Origin: Paralithodes platypus
Taxonomy: Eukaryota > Arthropoda > Malacostraca > Decapoda > Lithodidae
Length of the DNA stretch: 64,000 bases
Direction: 5' to 3'
Assembly: GCA_032716605.1 (NCBI GenBank)
Contig: CM064538.1
Coordinates: forward strand, 22,008,411-22,072,410
In this document: piece after piece, positions 56,019-64,000 of the stretch
Numbering within the stretch: position 1 is the stretch's first letter
Layout of the letters: each line of letters begins with the position of its first letter
Notes under the pieces: generated by a model
Told to the model about the DNA's origin: nothing
The model's input: only the letters and a program-made list of their open reading frames with translations
The model's database searches: none
Made by a program: the position numbers and the translations under genes

Positions 56019-56350
56019 TGAAGGGGGAATGGCGTCTCTGAGAGCAACATCAGGGATAGAATCCACCGAGATGAAAAGCATTAATATAACAAGTTTTAAG
56101 TTAATTTATATTGTTTATATGTTACGAAGTTTTTTCGTAGTGAGTACCCCAATCATAAGACGATTCCATAAGAGAATTAGTGTTACACTTATGATGTAGG
56201 ACTCTCTCCCCACGGCAGTCGTTTCAAACGGGCTACCCGCGGGCGCTTGAAAGGGGACTATTATACTAATAGGCATATCGTCAATGATTTCGGGGCCACT
56301 ACTAAATATTAGGATTTCATTCATCCCTCCGGGACTCAAACCTATAATTT
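56019..56350 (+). repeat. DIRS copy C right inverted terminal repeat
   Basis: Inverse of the left ITR, with GTTACGAAGTTTTTTCGTAG near 56120. It ends GACTCAAACCTATAATTT. Confidence 0.9.
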
Positions 56351-56370
56351 TGGGGTGGACAGCTTTTCCC

Positions 56371-56457
56371 AAATAACCACTAGGGGTGGACGACATGAAA
56401 TAACCACTAGGGGTGGACGACATGAAATAACCACTAGGGGTGGACGACATGAAATAA
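56371..56457 (+). repeat. 27-bp tandem repeat, three copies
   Basis: AAATAACCACTAGGGGTGGA plus CGACATG at 56371, 56398 and 56425, directly outside the DIRS terminus. Confidence 0.93.
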
Positions 56458-56482
56458 GGTTGAAGAGCACTGGTGGTACTAG

Positions 56483-57745
56483 AGCATATGTCAGTACCCA
56501 TGACTGAACTATCACTCCTTCACAGAGCATATGTCAGTACCCATGACTGAACTATCATTCCTTCACAGAGCATATGTCAGTACCCATGACTGAACTATCA
56601 CTCCTTCACAGAGCATATGTCAGTACCCATGACTGAACTATCACTCCTTCACAGAGCATATGTCAGTACCCATGACTGAACTATCACTCCTTCACAGAGC
56701 ATATGTCAGTACCCATGACTGAACTATCACTCCTTCACAGAGCATATGTCAGTACCCATGACTGAACTATCACTCCTTCACAGAGCATATGTCAGTACAC
56801 AAGACTGGACTATCATTCCTTCACAGAGCATATGCCAGTACCCATGACTGGACTATCACTCCTTCACAGATCATATGTCAGTACCCATGACTGGACTATC
56901 ACTCCTTCACAGAGCATATGTCAGTACACAAGACTGGACTATCACTCCTTCACAGAGCATATGTCAGTACCCATGACTGGACTATCACTCCTTCACAGAT
57001 CATATGTCAGTATCCATGACTGGACTATCATTCCTTCACAGAGCATATGCCAGTACCCATGACTGGACTATCACTCCTTCACAGATCATATGTCAGTACC
57101 CATGACTGGACTATCACTCCTTCACAGAGCATATGTCAGTACACAAGCCTGGACTATCATTCCTTCACAGAGCATATGCCAGTACCCATGACTGGACTAT
57201 CACTCCTTCACAGATCATATGCCAGTACCCATGACTGGACTATCACTCCTTCACAGATCATATGCCAGTACCCATGACTGGACTATCACTCCTTCACAGA
57301 GCATATGCCAGTACCCATGACTGGACTATCACTCCTTCACAGATCATATGTCAGTACCCATGACTGGACTATCACTCCTTTACAGAGCATATATCAGTAC
57401 CCATGACTGGACTATCACTCCTTAACAGATCATAATTATGTCAGTACCCATGCCTGGACTATCACTCCTTCACAGAGCATATGTCAGTACCCATGAGTGG
57501 ACTATCACTCCTTCACAGATCATATGTCAGTATCCATGACTGGAATATCACTCCTTCACAGAGCATAATTATGTCAGTACCCATGACTGGACTTATCACT
57601 CCTCCACAGTGCATATGTCAGTACCCATGACTGGACTATCACTCCTTCACAGTGCATATGTCAGTACCCATGACTGGATTATCACTCTTTCACAGTGCAT
57701 ATGTCAGTACCCATGACTGGAGTATCACTCTTTCACAGTGCAGAA
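56483..57745 (+). repeat. 43-bp satellite, about 29 copies in two sequence blocks
   Basis: AGCATATGTCAGTACCCATG plus ACTGRACTATCACTCCTTCACAG. The first seven or so units (to about 56790) have ACTGAAC; later ones have ACTGGAC. Some units carry an AATT or ACACAAG change. Short frames across it are artefacts. Confidence 0.95.
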
Positions 57746-58372
57746 CTTACATATTTTGTTTTTCAATATGTATGATATACTACAAACCTTGTCTCTCTGG
57801 AATTCACTTACTTCCCACCTATGTTCAATTACTCATTAACTTGGGTCTCATGCCGTGGTGATGTGCAGCTGCACTCACCCTCTAACTCCATTCCCGGGGT
57901 CTCTCCAATCAGATAATAATAATAAAATTAAATAACATGCATGTTCCCAGGCCGCGACTCGATCCACCCCAAGCAGCTTCCAACATGAATGATTGACTCT
58001 CCTTAACCATTAAGGGGGCTCACCTCTTTTTTTCTTCTTCTCTCTCTGGATTGTATCCATTAGGCCTCATTCAGCTTACTGTTTTAAGACGTTTAGCCCC
58101 ATCCAGGTGTGGATTTTTTCCTGGCGAATAGTAGCGAGCCAGCATATGTTTTAAGCAGTTTCTGACAGCAGGCTAAATTAGTAAATTTTTCGATAGAAAA
58201 AAGTCTCGGCTAAGCAGGATATCTTCATACAATGCTGGCTCACTATTACTCGCCAAGAAGAAATAGACACCTGAATTGGGATAAACGTCTTTAAGCAGTA
58301 GGCTGAATGGGGCCTAATGGATACAAACATGAGAAAGAGAAAAAAGGAGATAAATAAAGCAGGTGACCTTCC
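57746..58372. other. Intergenic, repeat debris
   Basis: Contains a minus-strand tRNA-like motif (GACTCGATCCACC near 57958) and two opposed sequences about 58125-58200 and 58190-58260 with CTGGCTCGCTATTACTCGCC-like inverse similarity (TAGTAGCGAGCCAGCAT against ATGCTGGCTCACTATTA). No gene. Confidence 0.5.
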
Positions 58373-58376
58373 TTAA

Positions 58377-58854
58377 ACCTTATTAGCGGGCTAGGCGGTT
58401 TATTTATATGTACCGCCCAGCGGGGTGTTTTTAGCCAAAATAGGGCTGTTTACGTGATCATTTTCATGCATAAATAAGACCCAGAGCGTAAAACAAGTAT
58501 CTATCCCTGAAAGGGCATAAACAGAGCTTTCCAATGACACCATAACGATCCTTTTATGATGGCTAGTTTTCTTGCAACAACCGCGCAATGCGAGTGCAAA
58601 AAGCATGTAATTCGGCACTTTCCCCATACAATTCCGTATATAGCGAGTGAGAGAGGGAGGGAGGAGGTGGGATTCGTGTCAGTAGGTTCGCCGCGGTGGT
58701 CTGGAGCAGTCATACGCTCGCTACTCTCCTGCCACCACTTGTCTCTCTCTCTCAGCAACATTACGTGCTGAAATTGCCACCCAACCTATGTCGAGCGCCG
58801 CCAGATAGTCCAGATTTATTATACTCGACTTATGTTGCGCCCCGACACTTAGGG
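58377..58854 (+). mobile_element. TTAA-flanked MITE, family 1
   Basis: TTAA at 58373-58376 and 58855-58858. It is very similar to the copy at 223-701 in the same orientation. Confidence 0.9.
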
Positions 58855-58858
58855 GTTA

Positions 58859-59327
58859 AGCACTCATGGTCTTCCCTTTTAGTCAGGGGGAAAACATGCA
58901 AAATCCAGCTGAACCCCTTCAAAAAATAAGTCATAGAGATGTTTGCATTTTTGACATCCTTAGGATCTCTAGTCAACATTTCTGGATGAAAACATTAAAT
59001 TTGGGCGGTGGCTTTTTTTTTATTTGCGTATTTTCAAGATGGCTGCCACCCGCGTCCACCAAAAACAAAGAGTAGCATATCTCAGCAACTAATGGGTCGA
59101 TTCTGATTATTTTGATATCAAATTATATGTTTTCTGGGGTGCTGAGTCAATTTAGGAAGTCATTGAAACAATTCAAAGTCGGGATCACATGGTCATGGTC
59201 AATGTCGGCCATTTTGGGACTAACAGCCAATAAAATTACATATATCATATATATACATAAATAAATGACATGTATATTTTTTATTATCTTGCCACCAAAA
59301 TTAATGTAATTTTTCTCTACTCCTTAG
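58859..59327 (+). other. Putative intron or upstream region
   Basis: No open frame of note. It ends TTTTTCTCTACTCCTTAG at 59309-59326, a good polypyrimidine tract and AG acceptor just before the coding-like segment at 59338. Confidence 0.5.
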
Positions 59328-62300
59328 GTCCTCTAAGATGGATTGTGCACTGGGGAGAGTCGGTCAGTGCAGAGCAGCAGGGGAGGATTTCCAAGTGAGT
59401 GTCACTGAAACGCGAATTGACAGTATTCGATCAGCAAGTAAACGGAGAGGTGACACGCTACACCAAGAAGAAACGTTGCATCCCTTGCATTATTCTACAG
59501 ATATTTTCACAGCAATTGTTCCGAGGAACTTGCTTCAATTGTGCCGCCTCTCCACATCTTTCCCCGTAGAACTAGGGCAGCTGAGAGCGCCCATGAATTT
59601 ACACTTTCTCCTCCACAATGCAGAACTTCTGCTTATCAGAATTCATTTATCCCCAGAGCTACTACTCTTTGGAATTCACTTCCCTCGAATTGCTTTCCAC
59701 AAACTTACAATCAACAAATGTTTAAATCCAGTTGTTACAAACATTTTATGAATGGAGGATGCCTTTAGGCACATGGACATTTTTGTTTTATCTGTGTTTT
59801 TCCTTCCTCCGTTCATTGTCTCTTAAAAAAAAAAAAAAAAAAAAAAAAAGAGTTGGAGAATGACTGTTCAATAAAGATTCACAGAAAGTGTGCATCTTTA
59901 TATACTTCAAAATCACTTGTGGATAGAGTTGAGAAACGGCGTAGAGACAAAGAGTTAAATGAAGCTCGACATGCCAAACAGTTGAGATCAGATGCACCTG
60001 TAGATGATAGTGGTATCAAGTTTGATTTCAAGATACATTGTCTTTTTTGTATTAATCCTGCAACATGTGCATTACCATGTGAGTATGATGCTAAAGTTCC
60101 ACGTAGTCGTCGCAAACCTGCCAGTCTGGTACGTACTGATCTTGACAAGCATGGCAGGGAGTTCACGAAAGTTATTTGTGCCAAATGTTGTGAGAGAAAT
60201 GACAGGCTAGGGCATGTGGTCAAGACAAGAATAGAGTCCATGCTTGAGTGTTATCTCATGCGGCTGACGCCAGGTACCATCGTGCGTGTAAAACCAATTT
60301 CCTGTACAACTTCAAGATCAACAGCAATGAACCTAAAGACCCATTTTTCCTCGCCCTTGCAGATACAATGTCTGCTAACAGGACAAAGATGTGGAATTCA
60401 GCTGAACTACAGCAAGAGTACGAGGAGAGCGGTGGGACTACCATCACCCAGAGAAAAATTCTCATCCAGAAGATCAAGAAGTATTTCAAAGATGCTATAA
60501 TTGTTCTGTCTTCCCCAGGCATTGCCAGTATTGTTGCATTTGCATCTGAAACAACTAAGTTATTCCACCTCCTGAAGCAGGATGACGATGATGATGAAAT
60601 TGATGCAGCCGTGTCCAAAGTTGCAAAGAAAATACAACAAGAGACTAGCACGTTGAAGAAAAAGAGGAATGCATACATAGATGTTGACATCGCTTGTGAA
60701 CCCATAAGTGAGACACTTCTGAGTCTGCTTGAGAAAGTGAGTGGAAAGTTTAGTGAGTCTCTGCCTGTCCTTCTGATTGGTAATATGATTTCTGGAATGG
60801 TTCACAAGTCTCCAACTGATCTCCAGATTTCCCTTGGAGTAGCCATGAGGAGAAATAAAAGCCTGATAACTCTTCTACATAACTTTGGTGTGTGCTGCTC
60901 CTATGATGAGGTGACCTTGTTCAAGCACTCAGCCGCTGTTGCAGTTGCTGATGAGGTGGAGGAAGTGAAGTTCAAGGGGAAAAGCCTAATCCACTGCTGT
61001 GCAGACAACTTTGACTGTGAAATCTCATCCCAGAACTGCAAGAAACTCTGCCATTCTTTGGCCACGATTCTCGCTCAAACTGAGGACTCTGTTAGCTCAT
61101 ACCCGGTTGCAGGTGAACATAAAACCATTATACGCCAGAATATGGAGAAGCGGCACACATCTGTGGACTTTGAAGTGCCCGGGATCCTGTATGATGGTCC
61201 TAAGAACCCCCCAATGCCACCAGACAAAGCCTTGTATCAAATTCCACCCCTTTCATTTCTCTGCTCCCAGGTAATATCCGTTCGGCGCTCCTGTGACCTG
61301 GACTACCAATTCATGAAGGACATAGCGACACTTGAATCCTATCCAGAGTAAAGTGGGTACAATACTCAACTAGCTCGAAAATCTGGTATGGCGATTAAGC
61401 CGAAGGCAAAAATGGTGTACCTCCCTTTGATCGACAAAGTTCCTGCGTCCCCATCAACCATACTCACAGCAATCGAGAAAGGCCTCACTCTGTTGAGCGA
61501 ATCAGGGACTGGACAGAAGGTCCTAATATTTACTGTAGATCAGCAACTTTATAAGGTCGCAGTAGACATACTATTCCACACTCCTTCCTACTTCAGGAAT
61601 GTCGTCCCTCTACTAGGGGGTATGCACACTCTCATGGCTTTCATTCACGCTGTCTGCATCATCCTCTCTCTTGACCTGAAAGCCCTTCTTTCTGCAACAT
61701 TTGGAAGTGTGGACAAAATGGTGAGGGGTAAAAAGTACCCTCAAAATTTCAGGGCTCTACGAATGCTAACAGAGGAGATGCTCCGCAACCTTCTGCAGCA
61801 GAATCCAGAAATAACTAGCATGGATGTCCTACTCACCTGCCTCAATGAACGGTCTGAACGCAGCAAGACCACAAAATTGTGGAGTGACACGCTGGTAAAA
61901 GGAGTGTTCATCATGACCGCCTTTGTTCGAGGAGCGCATGAGCAAGACTTCCCACTGCAGTTGGCAGCAGTGAAAGCTATGCTGCCCTACTTCGCAGCGG
62001 CTGGCTGTCACAACTACCTGCGCTATGGCTCATTTTACATCCACCACATGGAGTCGCTCCCTGCAGAGTACCTCAAAGAGCTCAAGAATGACTGTGGTCT
62101 CCGTCTCATCCCGGGGCTCAACAACTCGATTTTCACAGACCAGTTCATCGAGTCAACATATATGCGCCTTGGCCATGGGCCAGGAGGGGCTATAGGCCTT
62201 GCTGTCAGTGATGTCCAGATGACCAAGGGGGCACTCAGCTTCGCTATTTGCGGCGAGGTCTGTGCCAGTCTGAACAGAATGTCAGAGAATGAGCCCCCAA

Positions 62301-64000
62301 CAGGTAAAGTTCACAAGGAGGAGTCAGCAAAGAGAATTGCTGCTGATCAGAAGGACAGGGAGAGTGTATAGAGGTCTCTCTCAATAGCCATTGATCCCCT
62401 CGATCCCGACCAGCATCCATCCGGCAAACTATTGAACATTGTCACTGATGAGGTGGCACAAGATGACATAAATACACACAATGCTCTGGAAATTGGCCGA
62501 ACAATGGTTAAAGGGTTCAGGCAAAGCTGGCCTGCAGGTTTCTATGGTAAGGTATCAAAGCCCATTGTGACTATGCATGACAAGAAGAAGCATGTCGTAC
62601 TTGGTGGCAAGAAGTTGTGTGATCAGGAAATGATCTATGCGAGGATCATAGGTCTGATGTCAAGCAACCGGCCAGTGCCCATAGATGCTTGTTTGAGCAC
62701 AGAGCTTGCTGCATACCCCCCAGCACTATTCGACCCTGCTGGAATTATGAGAGTGTCAAAAAAGTCAAACTGAAAAATGCTCTCCAAATTACTGCTTCAA
62801 AACGATCAGCATCTGCTGTTGACACTACAGTGTACGATGTGTCTGCACTATTGTGGACCATCAACTGGCCAACTGGTGCACTGCGGTTGTATATCGATGC
62901 AGTGAAGGTCTTCGTCGTGCAGGCCTTGAAGGTTGGAAATGTTGTGTTTGTCTTTGACAGATACTTTGAAGACAGCACCAAGGCCTACTGTCGCCTGCTC
63001 CGACAGGAGAAGCAAGGAACCAGCCGAGTTCACATACTAAAACCAGACATGCCCACACCACCCAGGAGTGCAATCCTTGGTGTCTGCAAAAACAAGATGC
63101 AGCTTAACAGAATGATTGCCGAAGCCCTGCTAGATCCTGACTTCTACATCTCCGTCACACAAAATGGACACAGCTTGACTCTCGCTGGTGTGGATGATGT
63201 GCCTGTGGAGATTAAGATGGGGGTATGTCTGGAGCGTACAGATCTTTCCTCAAGTCATGAAGAGGCCGATCCCATCCTCGTCCAGCATGCCATATCACGG
63301 TGTATGCAGGGGGAGAAGGTGCGAGTCATCTCTGATGACACAGATGTGTTCCTCCTTCTCCATTTCTATGTCTCCCAAAAGTGTACAAGTGATCTGTACA
63401 TGTGCTCCCCAGTTGCAGATCGTTCGATTGTGGATCTGAGAGCAACTGCTCAGATGAACAAGGATATGACAAAGGCTATTTTGGTGATGCATGCGCTAAC
63501 AGGGATTGATACTGTCGCAGCAACTTACAACGTGGGAAAAAAGTTGGCACTCAAGGCCCTACAAGCAATCGACCCAGAGAGTTTGTCCATCATTGGTGTC
63601 CCTCAAGCCGATCTTAATGAAGTATGCAGCTCAGCAAGTGCCTTCCTGATTGCCTGCTTTGGCAAGACATATGCTGACTGCAAATCAATGACCGAGTGTC
63701 GCCTCAAAATGTGGAAGAAGAAAACAGGAGCTGGCACATCTATCAACCTGTCAAGACTACCACCTACAACTGAAGCAGCCAGTGAAAATATCAAGAGAGC
63801 ACACTACCAAGTGGCCCACTGGCTGACAGCCATGTCCGGCATGCCACCACCACTCAGTCCAAAGGACCATGGATGGGAGCAGGATGGCTCTGTCCTGAAG
63901 CCCTGTGCCGTCACACCAGGGACAAAAGTGGCTCATGATGAGATCCTACAAATGGTACGATGTGGATGTGAAAAGTCTGCTTGTAAGGGTGCAATTTGTA
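59328..64000 (+). pseudogene. Large multidomain gene of unknown family: Cys-rich N-terminus, PIN/FEN-like C-terminus; interrupted, open at window end
   Basis: Coding-like sequence begins at ATG 59338 (SVTETRIDSIRSASKRRGD), is cut by a LINE fragment near 59475, resumes at 59850 (ENDCSIKIHRKCASLYTSKS), shifts frame near 60245, and runs 60248-62773 with in-frame stops at 61349-61351 and 62369-62371. It shifts again near 62740 and stays open to base 64000. Parts in order: Cys pairs CLFC, CALPC, CAKCC with HAADARYHRACKTNF (60040-60300); LGVAMRRNKSLITLLHNFGV; ADNFDCEISSQNC; LLGGMHTLMAFIHA and MVRGKKYPQNFRALRML (61610-61770). The C-terminus has VFDRYFEDS (62952), HEEADPILVQHA (63256), SDDTDVFLLLHF (63331) and MHALTGIDTVA (63490), an acidic pattern resembling PIN/FEN-type nucleases. 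I cannot name the family; similar proteins are, from memory, repeated in invertebrate genomes. Confidence 0.72.
59476..59849 (+). mobile_element. 3' end of a second LINE type, with poly-A, inserted in the pseudogene
   Basis: One frame reads QNSFIPRATTLWNSLPSN, the C-terminal signature common in CR1/Jockey-like LINE reverse transcriptases, then a short 3' UTR and a poly-A run at 59825-59849. The host sequence reads CACCAAGAAGA before and AAGAGTTGGAGAATG after, so the host frame would be continuous without it. It differs from the GATA-tailed LINE at 7057-9767. Confidence 0.75.

Larger units (their letters stand above)
44502..56350 (+). mobile_element. DIRS-type retrotransposon, copy C, both ends present
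   Basis: Left ITR, leader, gag, RT/RNase H, recombinase, 3' region, internal complementary region and right ITR, all on the plus strand. About 11.8 kb, inflated by a 2.4-kb TTAA element, a 400-bp SINE and a 0.9-kb tandem array. It is closest to copy A. All three genes are damaged. The flanks do not match: the left flank is a MITE, but the right flank is not the rest of that MITE, so the locus has been rearranged. Confidence 0.92.

Overview
The window is eukaryotic, AT-rich and almost entirely made of mobile DNA and tandem repeats. There is no compact host gene, rRNA or operon. The element types (DIRS tyrosine-recombinase retrotransposons, an APE-type LINE, a SCAN-like-gag LTR element, many TTAA-flanked MITEs, long minisatellites) and the high repeat load suggest an arthropod, most likely a decapod crustacean. 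That assignment is an inference from repeat style, not from a diagnostic host gene.

Layout. (1) 1-10525: DIRS copy A, plus strand, left end outside the window, broken by two TTAA MITEs and by a LINE with a long intact ORF and a 13-bp target duplication. (2) 10526-16959: gene-poor repeats: a degenerate ~146-bp repeat, tRNA-related SINEs, a 91-bp tandem repeat and a short LINE-derived element. (3) 16960-24191: a defective LTR retrotransposon inside a (TA)n tract. Its second LTR holds a MITE that itself holds two other MITEs. (4) 25354-34062: DIRS copy B, minus strand, with both inverted terminal repeats and an internal complementary region. (5) 34066-42400: more repeats and five large minisatellites. 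(6) 42401-44501: a 5' LINE fragment and TTAA MITEs. (7) 44502-56350: DIRS copy C, plus strand, with complete termini, a 2.4-kb TTAA element, a tRNA-like SINE in the recombinase gene and a 26-copy expansion of one of its own 34-bp sequences. (8) 56371-57745: 27-bp and 43-bp satellites. (9) 58377-64000: a MITE, then a large multidomain pseudogene with a Cys-rich N-terminal region and a C-terminal acidic motif set resembling PIN/FEN-type nucleases; a LINE fragment interrupts it and it runs off the window.

How the parts work together. Each DIRS copy encodes gag, reverse transcriptase/RNase H and a tyrosine recombinase, and has the ITR plus internal complementary region expected for replication through a circular intermediate. 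All three copies are coding-defective. Paralogous copies supply empty sites for most insertions, so several nesting events can be ordered directly. No piggyBac-type transposase is visible, so the TTAA families must be mobilised from elsewhere. The best candidates for something little described are the right-end pseudogene family, the repeat-structured leader of DIRS B, and the repeated origin of long minisatellites from pieces of transposons.
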